From NCBI GenBank assembly GCA_947497175.1, contig CANMFM010000002.1:1-64000 (forward strand): DNA of 64,000 nt, given 5' to 3'. The notes below the pieces were generated by a model that was not told where the DNA came from, searched no databases, and saw only the letters and a list, made by a program, of their open reading frames with translations. Both the position numbers and the translations under genes were made by a program. Positions within the stretch are counted from its first letter, which is position 1; the number at the start of each line of letters is the position of its first letter. Positions 49,870 to 59,171 of the stretch are shown here, piece by piece. Source of the stretch: an uncultured Aquimarina sp. (GTDB lineage: Bacteria; Bacteroidota; Bacteroidia; Flavobacteriales; Flavobacteriaceae).

Positions 49870-50832
49870 ATGTCAAGTACTAGAAAAAAAAATAGTTTTT
49901 CTTTCAAGAGAAATAATGTCAAAACCTTTTTGTTTTTCCTAATATTCACTTCAATTCTATGGCTTTTGATTCAATTTTCTAAAAATTATACTCAAGAAGT
50001 TGAGGTGGATATTAGATATACGAATCTTCCGGAAGGAAAGATTTTTAATGAAGAAAGTGACCGAATATTAAGAATGGTGCTCAATGGAAATGGCTTTAGA
50101 TTGATGAGTCATAACTGGAAAAAACCTACATTGTATTTAAATGTAGAAGATGCAGTATCAAGTAGTACAGATGAGTATTTTTTTTATGTAAATAAAGAGT
50201 CCGCTATATTGAAGAAAAAATTGGATTTTGAAGGAAAAGTATTGTCCATACCTAAAGATACGTTACGACTAAAACTTGATGTTAATTTAGAAAAAAAAGT
50301 ACCGGTTCATACGCAACATAAAATTCAGTATACCGTGGGATATGGAAGTGATAAAGGCTTGGTGATTTCTCCGGATTCCGTGCTTCTAAGTGGTCCTTCA
50401 AAAATTGTGGATACAATACAATTTGTGAATACCGAGGATTTGAGCCTGGAAAGTCTTAATGTTGATTATTCAACAAAGTTAAGTATTGCTACAGAACAAT
50501 TGCCTGCTACAGTTAATGTTATACCGCAAAAAGTAAAAGCTGATATTTTGGTGAGTAAATTTACCGAAGGAAATCAAAACATTCCAATTACAGTAAACAA
50601 TGTTCCCGAAGGAACAGAAATTAAGATTTTTCCTAAAGAAATAATGGTCGTATACAGAGTAGGTTTAGATGCTTATAATGAAATTAGTTCTAGAGATTTT
50701 ATGGTTGTTGCAGATTATGCTAAAGCATCTGCAGAGAGTTCATTTATGACATTAGAGCTAATAAAAAGGCCCAAATCAATTCATGATGTTCGATTACAAG
50801 AGAAACAAGTGCAATTTGTCGTTTTAGAATAA
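49870..50832 (+). CDS. YbbR-like domain protein
   Basis: A 320-residue protein with a basic N-terminus, one membrane helix (about 19-38, FLFFLIFTSILWLLIQF) and an extracytoplasmic part made of YbbR-like beta repeats (RYTNLPEGKIF, VSPDSVLLSGPSKIVD-type and NIPITVNNVPEGTEIKIFPKEI segments). In firmicutes YbbR proteins (CdaR) control the diadenylate cyclase, but no cyclase gene is adjacent here. It lies 8 bases after the glycosyltransferase and upstream of coaE. Confidence 0.85.
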   Translation: MSSTRKKNSFSFKRNNVKTFLFFLIFTSILWLLIQFSKNYTQEVEVDIRYTNLPEGKIFNEESDRILRMVLNGNGFRLMSHNWKKPTLYLNVEDAVSSSTDEYFFYVNKESAILKKKLDFEGKVLSIPKDTLRLKLDVNLEKKVPVHTQHKIQYTVGYGSDKGLVISPDSVLLSGPSKIVDTIQFVNTEDLSLESLNVDYSTKLSIATEQLPATVNVIPQKVKADILVSKFTEGNQNIPITVNNVPEGTEIKIFPKEIMVVYRVGLDAYNEISSRDFMVVADYAKASAESSFMTLELIKRPKSIHDVRLQEKQVQFVVLE

Positions 50833-50949
50833 TAGTTATTGTGTAGGTATAGCCTATGCACATAGAAGATTCATTGCAGAGTAACCGTATTTTGAACCAT
50901 GGTGATGCTTAACGATAAAACTTGATAATGTTAAATAGTATTTGAAAAA

Positions 50950-51561
50950 ATGAAAATAGTTGGGTTAACAGGAGGAATTGGGAGTGGTAAATCTACAGTA
51001 GCTAACATGTTTCAAGATCTTGGTATAGCAGTTTATATAGCAGATAACGAAGCTAAGAAGTTAATGAATGAAGACGAAATCGTTAAACAAAAAATTATAG
51101 AGTTGCTAGGATCTGATGCGTATGTTGATGATCAATTAAACAGACCTTATATTGCGTCTATAGTATTTAATGATTCGTCAAAACTCGAGCAATTAAATGC
51201 GATTGTTCATCCGGCGGTAGCAAAGCATTTTGATATTTGGAAAAATAGTCAAGACGGTAATTATGTCATCAAAGAAGTAGCCATACTTTTTGAAAATGGT
51301 GGGCATAAACACTGCGACTTTACTATTCTTGTCTCAGCACCCCTCGAAGAACGAATTAAACGAGTATTAAAAAGGGATGAAACTACTAGAGAACAAATAC
51401 GTTCAAGGGTTAATAATCAGTGGGATGATGTTCAGAAAATACCACTTGCTGATTTTGTTATAAATAATATGGATTTAGAACAAACTAAAAACCAAGTCTG
51501 TGAAATTCATAAAAAAATATCTTCTCAAAGCAGTTCTGGTGCTAATCTTTCATTTTGTTAA
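50950..51561 (+). CDS. coaE: Dephospho-CoA kinase
   Basis: Last step of coenzyme A synthesis. The 203-residue P-loop kinase has Walker A GGIGSGKST (8-16), YIADNEAKKLM with the catalytic Asp, the HPAV motif in IVHPAVAKHF, and RVLKRDETTREQIRSRVNNQ. Length is typical. The order YbbR, coaE, histidine kinase, response regulator is frequently conserved in flavobacteria. Confidence 0.96.
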   Translation: MKIVGLTGGIGSGKSTVANMFQDLGIAVYIADNEAKKLMNEDEIVKQKIIELLGSDAYVDDQLNRPYIASIVFNDSSKLEQLNAIVHPAVAKHFDIWKNSQDGNYVIKEVAILFENGGHKHCDFTILVSAPLEERIKRVLKRDETTREQIRSRVNNQWDDVQKIPLADFVINNMDLEQTKNQVCEIHKKISSQSSSGANLSFC

Positions 51562-51612
51562 CATTTGGTTAAACCGTAAAGTAGCTAAATGTTAAAGTCT
51601 TACTTTTGACCT

Positions 51613-53178
51613 ATGAATAAACGGTTATTCGTATTACTGATAATCCTAATGAGTTTGTCATTAATCGGGATTATTTTCGTTCAGGGATATTGGATTAACA
51701 ATACAGTTGAGAATAATGAAGAGCAGTTTTCTTTTAACGCTAAGCAAATTCTCATATCTGTTTCTAACAGGGTACAGTATAGAGAATTTGAAGAAATGTT
51801 TTTCCCCTTTAGGGAAATTCTTGACAGTATTGAAGAACCTGATAATAAAACAATACGTCAACTCTTAAATATTAGTATTGATAATACGACAAGATCATTT
51901 GCGTATGCTAATGGCATTTTGGAAGAAGATTATAAGTTGTTTTCATCGTTCATCAACTTTAATATTGATACGGTTAAATTAAGGAATATATTAAATCGAA
52001 ATATTGATGTTACAACCCAAAACGGTCAAAATAACGATACAAAACAAAATTCTAAATCAAAATTAGAGCGAATAAAAGGTTTAACAGACCTGCAGCGTAA
52101 AGATTATGAGATAGTGATAGGGCAAATTGCTAGTTTTATTCCGATACATCGAAGAGTTAAAAAGGAAGAAATCGAGTATTTATTAAAAAAAGAACTTGAA
52201 GAAAGAGATATAAAGGTTGGTTTTGAGTATGCGATATACAGTAATGCTTTAGCAACAAAAGTACGATCAGATGATTTTAGTTTAGATCACCCTGCAACTT
52301 ATGCAATACCACTTTTTGTTGATGATGAAGGTATAAGTAAATATCAGTTGCTGGTTAACTTTACAGGAAAAAAACAATATGTACTCTCTACGATCAAGGG
52401 GATGGCCATATTATCTATAATATTTACGTTAATTATCGTAGTTGCATACTCAAGTGCTCTGTCTCAGTTAATGCAACAACGTCAAATATCTCAGATTAAA
52501 ACGGATTTTATTAATAATATGACTCATGAACTTAAGACTCCGATAGCAACAATCAACTTAGCATTGGACTCTATTAAAAATCCGAAAATAAGCGGAGACC
52601 CTGAGAAAGTGCAGCGCTACATGAAAATGATACGTGAAGAAAATAAAAGAATGCATGCTCAAGTCGAAAATGTACTTAGAATATCTCAGTTAGAGAAAAA
52701 TGAGCTTAATATAAAGAAAGAGAGACAAAAATTACACGATATAATTGAAGACGCAGTAACTCATGTTTCGTTAATTGTTGAAAATAGAGAAGGATATATA
52801 AAAACGCATTTAGGAGCTCTTAAGTCATCGGTGTTAGCCAATGATAGTCATATGACCAATGTGGTAGTGAATATTTTGGATAATGCAATTAAATATTCTG
52901 AAGCTGAGCCTAAAATTGATGTATACACTGAAAATATAAAAAATAGTATAGTTCTTAAAATTCGAGACCAAGGAATAGGAATGAGTAAAGTAGCTCAAAA
53001 AAAGATTTTCGAAAAGTTCTTTAGAGAGCACACAGGTGATCTTCATAACGTAAAAGGACACGGATTGGGACTAACCTATGTAAAAAGAATTATTGATGAC
53101 CACCATGGTCAAATTTGGGTGGAGAGCGAAAGGGGAAAAGGCTCCACATTTATAATTAAATTACCGTTAATATCTTAA
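51613..53178 (+). CDS. Sensor histidine kinase, RprX-like
   Basis: A 521-residue membrane kinase. A membrane helix (8-27) and a second (about 262-284) flank a roughly 230-residue periplasmic sensor region with charged, coiled-coil-like parts. The cytoplasmic HisKA domain has the phosphoacceptor His305 in NNMTHELKTPIATI, and the HATPase_c domain has NILDNAIKYS, DQGIGM and GLGLTYVKRI. It is 3 bases upstream of its response regulator. The pair resembles RprXY of Bacteroides; the stimulus is unknown. Confidence 0.94.
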   Translation: MNKRLFVLLIILMSLSLIGIIFVQGYWINNTVENNEEQFSFNAKQILISVSNRVQYREFEEMFFPFREILDSIEEPDNKTIRQLLNISIDNTTRSFAYANGILEEDYKLFSSFINFNIDTVKLRNILNRNIDVTTQNGQNNDTKQNSKSKLERIKGLTDLQRKDYEIVIGQIASFIPIHRRVKKEEIEYLLKKELEERDIKVGFEYAIYSNALATKVRSDDFSLDHPATYAIPLFVDDEGISKYQLLVNFTGKKQYVLSTIKGMAILSIIFTLIIVVAYSSALSQLMQQRQISQIKTDFINNMTHELKTPIATINLALDSIKNPKISGDPEKVQRYMKMIREENKRMHAQVENVLRISQLEKNELNIKKERQKLHDIIEDAVTHVSLIVENREGYIKTHLGALKSSVLANDSHMTNVVVNILDNAIKYSEAEPKIDVYTENIKNSIVLKIRDQGIGMSKVAQKKIFEKFFREHTGDLHNVKGHGLGLTYVKRIIDDHHGQIWVESERGKGSTFIIKLPLIS

Positions 53179-53181
53179 AAT

Positions 53182-53895
53182 ATGGAAACAGAAAACAAAA
53201 AGATTTTGCTTGTAGAAGATGATCCAAACTTTGGAACAGTTTTAAAGGATTATCTAGTAATGAATGATTATGATGTTGTGCATGCTAAAAATGGTATGGA
53301 AGGCTTCGAAAAATTCAAAAAGGATGATTATGATATGTGTATTCTTGATGTAATGATGCCTTATAAAGATGGTTTTACATTAGCCAAAGAAATTAGAGAT
53401 AAAAATGAAGAGATACCTATCATTTTCTTAACGGCTAAAGCCATGAAAGAGGATGTGTTAAAAGGATATAAAGTCGGAGCAGATGATTATCTTAACAAAC
53501 CTTTTGATAGCGAGGTATTGTTAATGAAGATACAAGCGATAATGCAACGTAAAAACACGGATTCTGTGGCAGATAGTAAACAGTTTGAATTCAAAATCGG
53601 AGGTTTTCATTTGAATTCTAAACTTCGTTTCTTAACATATAAAGAAGAAGAGCCTATAAAACTTTCTCCAAAAGAAAATGAACTATTGCGTTTATTAGCG
53701 CTGCATTTAAATGATTTGATGCCTAGAGAATTAGCTTTAACAAAAATATGGAGAGATGATAATTATTTTACTTCTCGTAGTATGGATGTTTATATTGCTA
53801 AACTAAGAAAGTACCTGAAAAAAGATGAAAATGTTGAAATCCTTAATATTCATGGAGAAGGATTTAGATTGGTGGTTCGAGGAGAAGAAGCATAG
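53182..53895 (+). CDS. OmpR-family response regulator, RprY-like
   Basis: A 237-residue regulator. The receiver domain (about 6-120) has the acidic pair Glu12, Asp13, Asp14, the phosphoacceptor Asp56 in CILDVMMP and a conserved Lys in FLTAKA. The C-terminal winged helix (about 135-235) shows ELLRLLALHLNDLMPRE and SRSMDVYIAKLRKYL. It follows the histidine kinase by 3 bases. A hairpin terminator follows at 53923-53963. Confidence 0.95.
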   Translation: METENKKILLVEDDPNFGTVLKDYLVMNDYDVVHAKNGMEGFEKFKKDDYDMCILDVMMPYKDGFTLAKEIRDKNEEIPIIFLTAKAMKEDVLKGYKVGADDYLNKPFDSEVLLMKIQAIMQRKNTDSVADSKQFEFKIGGFHLNSKLRFLTYKEEEPIKLSPKENELLRLLALHLNDLMPRELALTKIWRDDNYFTSRSMDVYIAKLRKYLKKDENVEILNIHGEGFRLVVRGEEA

Positions 53896-53922
53896 AAAAT
53901 AAATAACGGTAACAGAGCACCT

Positions 53923-53963
53923 AAAAAAAAGGTCATTGTAATTAATTATAATGATCTTTTTTT
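53923..53963. terminator. Bidirectional terminator between the response regulator and miaA
   Basis: Arms GGTCATTGTAATTA and TAATTATAATGATCT flanked by an A run on the left and a T run on the right, so it can work on either strand. It lies between convergent genes. The miaA stop codon (53946) sits inside the hairpin. Confidence 0.8.
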
Positions 53964-54851
53964 GATGTGCGATACGACCAAATCGAGATTGTCTTCAAAA
54001 TCAAACCATTTAATTTCAGGATCTTTTCTAAACCAGGTAAGCTGCCTTTTAGCAAAGCGCCTTGTGTTTTTTTTGATTTCTGACACAGCAAAGTCTAAAT
54101 CCCAGATATGGTCTAAATAATTGAATATTTCTTTGTATCCTACAGTGTTTAAAGCATTTAATGACTTGTACTTATATAACGATTTTACTTCATCGAGCAA
54201 ACCATCTTCAAGCATAATTTCGACTCTTTGATTTATTCTGTTGTAGATGATTTCTCTTTCGGCCGTTATCCCTATTTTGATAGTATTGAAAGGTCTTGTT
54301 TTCTTTGTTTTAGTTAAGAACGAAGAGTAAGGCTTCCCACTACTGATGGATACCTCCAGTGCGCGCATTACTCTATGTGTATTACGGATATCTACTTTTT
54401 GATAGTAGACAGGATCCAACTCTTTTAATTGCTTTTGTAGACTTTCAATACCATTCACTATGCATTCTTTTTGTAGCCTTTGTCTTATTTCGATATCAAT
54501 TTCCGGAAAACTATCTAAACCTTTAGTTACAGCATCAATATACAAGCCAGATCCACCTACCAAAATCATGTATTTATTGTGAGTACATAGGTCGTTTATT
54601 TTTTTCAGTGCTTCTTTTTCAAATTCACCCACAGTATATATATCATGTATACTTTTATGTTGTATAAAATGGTGTTTTGCTTGCTTCAGTTCGTCGACAG
54701 ACGGTACTGCAGTGCCAATACTCATTTCTTTATAAAATTGCCTGCTGTCTGCAGAAATAATTTCGCAGTCTAGATATTTGGCAAGCTTGATGCTCAGGCT
54801 GGTCTTGCCAATTGCAGTTGGACCGGTAATAACGATAAGGTTTTTATTCAT
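53946..54851 (-). CDS. miaA: tRNA dimethylallyltransferase
   Basis: Adds a dimethylallyl group to A37 of tRNAs reading UNN codons. The 301 residues (from the ATG at 54851, MNKNLIVITGPTAIGKTSLS) hold the P-loop, SADSRQFYKEM, the LVGGSGLYIDAVTKGLD segment, RDIRNTHRVMRALE-like VDIRNTHRVMRALE and RQLTWFRK. A longer frame upstream was rejected, since it would reach well into the channel gene. It overlaps that gene by 8 bases. Confidence 0.96.
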   Translation of the reverse strand: MNKNLIVITGPTAIGKTSLSIKLAKYLDCEIISADSRQFYKEMSIGTAVPSVDELKQAKHHFIQHKSIHDIYTVGEFEKEALKKINDLCTHNKYMILVGGSGLYIDAVTKGLDSFPEIDIEIRQRLQKECIVNGIESLQKQLKELDPVYYQKVDIRNTHRVMRALEVSISSGKPYSSFLTKTKKTRPFNTIKIGITAEREIIYNRINQRVEIMLEDGLLDEVKSLYKYKSLNALNTVGYKEIFNYLDHIWDLDFAVSEIKKNTRRFAKRQLTWFRKDPEIKWFDFEDNLDLVVSHIKKRSL

Positions 54852-55680
54852 TTTGTAAATCTTCTCCGCATTTATGGCAAAATTTTGCACCATCCCTATG
54901 GTCTGAAGTGTTGCAATTAGAGCATACTTGTGTATTAAGGTTCACTTTTTTAGATTTTTGCCCTTGCGAATATTCTGCAGATACAATTCCGGTAGGTACT
55001 GCAATAATACCATACCCAACAATCATAATCAAGGCGGCTATAAGTTGTCCCAGCGGAGTAGCTGGTGCGATATCTCCATACCCAACTGTGGTCATAGTAA
55101 CAATACACCAATATACACTAATAGGTATACTTTTGAAACCACTTTCTTCGCCTTCAATTAAATACATAACAGTGCCCATGATGATACATAAAACGAGAAC
55201 AGCAAAAAGAAAAACTAATATTTTGGCGCCGCTATCTCGTATTGCTCTAGCTAATCTATTAGACTCACCAATGTACCGCGAAATTTTTAATATTCTAAAG
55301 ACTCTCAACAATCTTAAGGCTCTAACGGCAAGTAAGGCGCTGGTTCCTGTTACAAAAAATGATAAATATAGAGGTAACGTTGATAAAAGATCAATAATAC
55401 CATAGAAACTAAAGATATATTTTGATGGTGTTTTGATCGAAACAATTCTGGCAACATACTCAAATGTAAAAAAGATGGTAATGATCCACTCTCCATAATA
55501 CAAAAAATTATAAGTAATATCTGATAATCCTTTTACACTTTCTAACATTACAAATATGATACTTAAGACGATCAGGATCAGTAAAATGACATCAAATAAC
55601 TTCCCCATGGGAGTATCGGCTTCGTAAATAATATCGTGTAAGTGGTCTTTCCAGGTTTTATGTGATGAAGAATTATTCAA
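54844..55680 (-). CDS. Voltage-gated-type potassium channel with C-terminal zinc ribbon
   Basis: A 278-residue six-helix channel. S1-S3 lie at about 30-110. The S4 segment has regularly spaced arginines (Arg120, 123, 126, 129 in RALRLLRVFRILK). The pore filter is TVGYGD (198-203), and S6 ends near 235. Unusually, the short C-terminal tail carries two CxxC pairs (Cys253, Cys256, Cys268, Cys271, with FCHKCGEDL), a zinc-ribbon. The ribbon may tune gating or assembly; this is inference. It overlaps miaA by 8 bases. Confidence 0.9.
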   Translation of the reverse strand: MNNSSSHKTWKDHLHDIIYEADTPMGKLFDVILLILIVLSIIFVMLESVKGLSDITYNFLYYGEWIITIFFTFEYVARIVSIKTPSKYIFSFYGIIDLLSTLPLYLSFFVTGTSALLAVRALRLLRVFRILKISRYIGESNRLARAIRDSGAKILVFLFAVLVLCIIMGTVMYLIEGEESGFKSIPISVYWCIVTMTTVGYGDIAPATPLGQLIAALIMIVGYGIIAVPTGIVSAEYSQGQKSKKVNLNTQVCSNCNTSDHRDGAKFCHKCGEDLQNE

Positions 55681-55720
55681 GTGTTATTGAGAATTTGATT
55701 AAAAATACTAAAACTTAGAG

Positions 55721-57091
55721 TTAAACTTTAGAAATAGGGGCAATCTTTAACTTTTTATTCTTTCGGGTATAGCTTTGTATAATATGTTGTACATCTCTAT
55801 TATGCTCCATAGGGGTGATGATCGATCGCAAAATGTCTATATTATTTAGTTGATGGTTTAAATTGAAAAATCCAAATCCCTTGAACCGTCCTTCTTCAAT
55901 TAATATCACACTGTGTTCATCTACGTCTCTACCACGATCAATAATCACCATATCTTTACTGTCAAAAGAATGGTTATGAATTAATTGTAGAACACGCGCA
56001 TTATAGCTTTGAGGAGTTTCTTGGTCAATGCAGGCACCAAAACATTGCTTTATAGTATGATTAAAACAATTGCTTTTACTGGTGTCTAATCCAGTGAGTT
56101 TTTGACAAAGATTGTATTCTTCTGTCCATCGATGCACAAATGATTTAGCCTGTTGTCGATTAGAAAATGTGGTTATCATGGCTTTGCGGTGATCCACTTT
56201 GGCTACTTTCAAATTTATATAACCATTCTGATCGGTAAACTGATATAAAGCCTGATCAAATTTTGTTCTTCGTAATGCTCTGTTGTATTTTGGTTTATTA
56301 CGTTTTATTTCCTCACTTTCTTTTAATAAAGCCACAAGTTCGCTTCCAGTAATCTCGTAGGATACCCTTTCGACTTCTTCTTGTATTTTTCTCGATTTTC
56401 GATTATCATTTGTAAAATGTTGATTCAGGCGTTTTTTGATGTTTTTGCTTTTTCCAATATAAATAATTGTTCCGTCCTCTCGGTGCATATAATATATTCC
56501 AGTCGCAATCGGAGCCTGTTCTACTAATTTTAATAATTTATCATCGATTTGTTTTTTAGTATCAATCCTAACAGCTTCTGTTATGATGCTTTTGTTTAAG
56601 TCTTTAGTTAGTAATAGCTTAAAAAGCTTCACGGTTGCCAGTGCATCACCATTTGCACGATGCCGGTCAGATAATGGGATACCAAGGCCTCTAACCAATT
56701 TTCCTAAACTATAAGAATCTTGATCCGGGATTAGCTTTTTTGAGAGTTCGACAGTGCATAAAGATTGTCTTTCATAGTCAAATCCAAGGCGTGAAAACTC
56801 TGTTCTTAAAATTCTATAATCGAAGCTTGCATTATGAGCTACAACAACACATTCTGTAGTTATTTCAACAATTCTTTTGGCAACTTCATAAAATTTTGGT
56901 GCATTACGTAACATTTGATTGTTTATACCCGTAAGATTTGCTACGAATGGTTGTATTGGCCTTTCAGGATTAACTAAACTGATAAATTGGTCCACGACCT
57001 GGTGTCCGTCGAATTTATATATAGCAATTTCGGTAATTCCTTCTTCATTGTATTTTCCTCCTGTAGTTTCTATATCTAAAATTGCATACAT
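55721..57091 (-). CDS. DnaQ-like exonuclease fused to a UvrC-type GIY-YIG nuclease
   Basis: A 456-residue protein. Residues 1-165 are a DEDDh exonuclease like the DNA polymerase III epsilon chain: LDIETTGG (Asp6, Glu8), AHNASFDYRIL and HRANGDALAT (His144, Asp149). Residues 195-275 are a GIY-YIG domain: GIYYMHREDGTIIYIGKSKN, followed by QHF and a Glu in SEEIKRNKP. The remainder is a UvrC-like homology region of unknown role. Similar fusions exist in other bacteria, resembling the Cho nuclease with an exonuclease. Likely a DNA repair enzyme. Confidence 0.92.
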   Translation of the reverse strand: MYAILDIETTGGKYNEEGITEIAIYKFDGHQVVDQFISLVNPERPIQPFVANLTGINNQMLRNAPKFYEVAKRIVEITTECVVVAHNASFDYRILRTEFSRLGFDYERQSLCTVELSKKLIPDQDSYSLGKLVRGLGIPLSDRHRANGDALATVKLFKLLLTKDLNKSIITEAVRIDTKKQIDDKLLKLVEQAPIATGIYYMHREDGTIIYIGKSKNIKKRLNQHFTNDNRKSRKIQEEVERVSYEITGSELVALLKESEEIKRNKPKYNRALRRTKFDQALYQFTDQNGYINLKVAKVDHRKAMITTFSNRQQAKSFVHRWTEEYNLCQKLTGLDTSKSNCFNHTIKQCFGACIDQETPQSYNARVLQLIHNHSFDSKDMVIIDRGRDVDEHSVILIEEGRFKGFGFFNLNHQLNNIDILRSIITPMEHNRDVQHIIQSYTRKNKKLKIAPISKV

Positions 57092-57162
57092 ATTTGTTTG
57101 TTGTTTGAAGTTTGAGGTCTCTGGCTGTTAAGGTGGTAACCCCATAACTTTGAACGTTAAAC

Positions 57163-57819
57163 TTAATTTCTGGCCCCAAAGATAGAACTTCCTATTCTAA
57201 CCATTGTACTAGCACAATCTATTGCTATCCTGTAATCTCCACTCATTCCGATCGAAAGCGTTTTTAACTCAGGATACTTTGTTGTGTTGTCATCAAAGAA
57301 GGCCTTGATTTTTTCAAACTCTGCTTTTATTTGATTTTGATTGTTAGTAAAAGTTGCCATGCCCATTAATCCTTGAATATGAACATTGGTTAACTTCTTT
57401 ACTTCATCAGAATCCAGTAAGGCGATTGCATCTTCCTCTTTGAGCCCGAATTTACTTTCTTCTTGTGCAATTTTGATCTGAAGCAAACAGTTAATTGTTC
57501 TCTCATGCTTTTTTGCTTGCTTGTCAATTTCCTTAAGTAATTTTAAGCTGTCTACAGCATGAATAAGGTCTACAAAATGCGCCATATACTTTACTTTATT
57601 GGTTTGTACATGGCCAATCATATGCCAGCTAATATCCTTTGGCATAGTTTCCCATTTTTGAACCATCTCTTGTATTTTGTTCTCACCAAAAACGCGCTGC
57701 CCCGCAGCATAGGCTTTCATGATTTCGGAAACCGGTTTTGTTTTGGATACAGCTACCAATGTAACATCTTTAGGAAGTGATGCTTTGATAGTTTGTAGAT
57801 TTCTTTCAATATCGATCAT
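57163..57819 (-). CDS. Pyridoxal phosphate homeostasis protein (YggS family)
   Basis: A 218-residue PLP-binding TIM barrel. The PLP lysine sits in VTLVAVSKTKP, followed by FGENKIQEMVQKWE, WHMIGHVQTNK and the phosphate-binding SIGMSGDYRIAIDCASTMVRIGSSIFG. It binds PLP without a known reaction and balances the vitamin B6 pool. The start could also be three codons upstream at 57828; I prefer MIDIERN. It lies between the exonuclease fusion and a DUF1015 gene. Confidence 0.93.
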   Translation of the reverse strand: MIDIERNLQTIKASLPKDVTLVAVSKTKPVSEIMKAYAAGQRVFGENKIQEMVQKWETMPKDISWHMIGHVQTNKVKYMAHFVDLIHAVDSLKLLKEIDKQAKKHERTINCLLQIKIAQEESKFGLKEEDAIALLDSDEVKKLTNVHIQGLMGMATFTNNQNQIKAEFEKIKAFFDDNTTKYPELKTLSIGMSGDYRIAIDCASTMVRIGSSIFGARN

Positions 57820-57930
57820 AAGGTGCAAAGATATCTAAAAAAACATTTTTTAGTTTTAAAAACTTCGAAGGTATTAAGAAACATTGTTTTTTCCTTCTGA
57901 AAGTAAGCGAAGTGCAAAAATATTGTGGTT

Positions 57931-59169
57931 TTAAAACTCATAGACAGTAACCCCACTTCTTAATTTAGGTTCTATATATGTGCTTTTTGGAGGCATGGTT
58001 AATCCCTGATCTGCAATTTTTTTCATTTGCTCCACAGAAGCAGGGAATAATCCAAAACCAACCTGAAATTCATTGTTGTCAATTTTACTTTTTACAAAAA
58101 CAATATCATTTTTACCATGCGAGTATTCAATCCTGTTATCAGTGCGCAAATCATGAATTCCTAATATTGGTTTTAATACTGTTTTGTATAAGATCTGAGC
58201 ATCTAATTCTTCTAAGGCATCGGTAAACTCATATATCGTTTTTCTGAGATATAAAGAATAGAATTCTCCATCCAGATACATGCTGAAATGATGAGGTTTT
58301 GAAGGTTTGTAAACTTCAATTCCTCTATTTTCGATTCTAAACCATTCATCCAATTGTATTAAAAATTCTTCTTTAGAAAGACCATTAAGGTCTTTTATCA
58401 ACCTGTTAAATTCATAAATTCTTAAATCGGATTCAGGAATTAAATAACTCATAAAGAAGTTATAAGGTTCGTGCCCATTATGGTTTGGGTTATTTTCTTT
58501 AAGATCTTTTGCCAAAAGATACGATGATGCGCAACGATGATGGCCATCTGCAATGTATATTGTATTTATTTCGGAAAAAGCTTCTTGTATCTTCGCAATG
58601 GATTTTTGATCTTCAACTTTCCATAAATAGTGAGTGTCTCGATACGTAGTGGTGAATTCATATTCTGCCCTGTTTTTAGTCGTACTCGAAACAATCTTTT
58701 CTATTAATTCATTATCTGGATAAGTGAGTAGCACAGGCTCGGCATTAAATCCTACAGTTTTGAGATATTCTTTAAAAGTGTTTTCTCGATGTTGTAGTGT
58801 GTCTTCGTGTTTTCTGATACTATTATTTTCATAATCTTCAGCACTTGCAGCTGCAATAATACCACAAAAAGATTCTTGTTCTCGATTTACGATTTTATAT
58901 ATATAATAACATGGAGCGTCATCTTGAATGAAAATTTCATCTTCCTTAAATTCCAGATACCTATTACGGACTAATTTATAACGCTCTTCGCCCGATATTT
59001 CTTTTTGATACTTATACCCGGGATTTACAATATGCAAAAATGAATAGGGGTTATAGTCCATTCTCGAATCGCGCTCATTTGGGGTGTAACTCTGATATGA
59101 TCTAGAGGCAACCAGACTAACTTTGTCTCTGGTAGGGCGAATTGCTTTAAATGGACGTATAATGGCCAA
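57931..59169 (-). CDS. DUF1015-family protein (HipA-like nucleotide pocket proposed)
   Basis: A 412-residue protein of the DUF1015 family, found widely in bacteria and archaea. Recognisable parts are the opening PFKAIRPTRDKVSLV, the DYNPYSFLHIVNP segment, HRENTFKEYLKTVGF, and the highly conserved IYIADGHHRCASSYLLA near residue 205. The biochemical role is not established. It is 2 bases downstream of the YcxB-like gene, so they are likely co-transcribed. Confidence 0.9.
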   Translation of the reverse strand: MAIIRPFKAIRPTRDKVSLVASRSYQSYTPNERDSRMDYNPYSFLHIVNPGYKYQKEISGEERYKLVRNRYLEFKEDEIFIQDDAPCYYIYKIVNREQESFCGIIAAASAEDYENNSIRKHEDTLQHRENTFKEYLKTVGFNAEPVLLTYPDNELIEKIVSSTTKNRAEYEFTTTYRDTHYLWKVEDQKSIAKIQEAFSEINTIYIADGHHRCASSYLLAKDLKENNPNHNGHEPYNFFMSYLIPESDLRIYEFNRLIKDLNGLSKEEFLIQLDEWFRIENRGIEVYKPSKPHHFSMYLDGEFYSLYLRKTIYEFTDALEELDAQILYKTVLKPILGIHDLRTDNRIEYSHGKNDIVFVKSKIDNNEFQVGFGLFPASVEQMKKIADQGLTMPPKSTYIEPKLRSGVTVYEF

Positions 59170-59171
59170 TA

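Noticed and set aside
49870-50832. YbbR protein as a regulator of a diadenylate cyclase
   Set aside because: That role is known where cdaA is adjacent. No cyclase gene lies in this window, so only the domain is reported.
54908-55405. Plus-strand frame of 165 codons opposite the Kv-type channel
   Set aside because: It mirrors the channel's membrane segments on the opposite strand; no family motif or start signal supports it.
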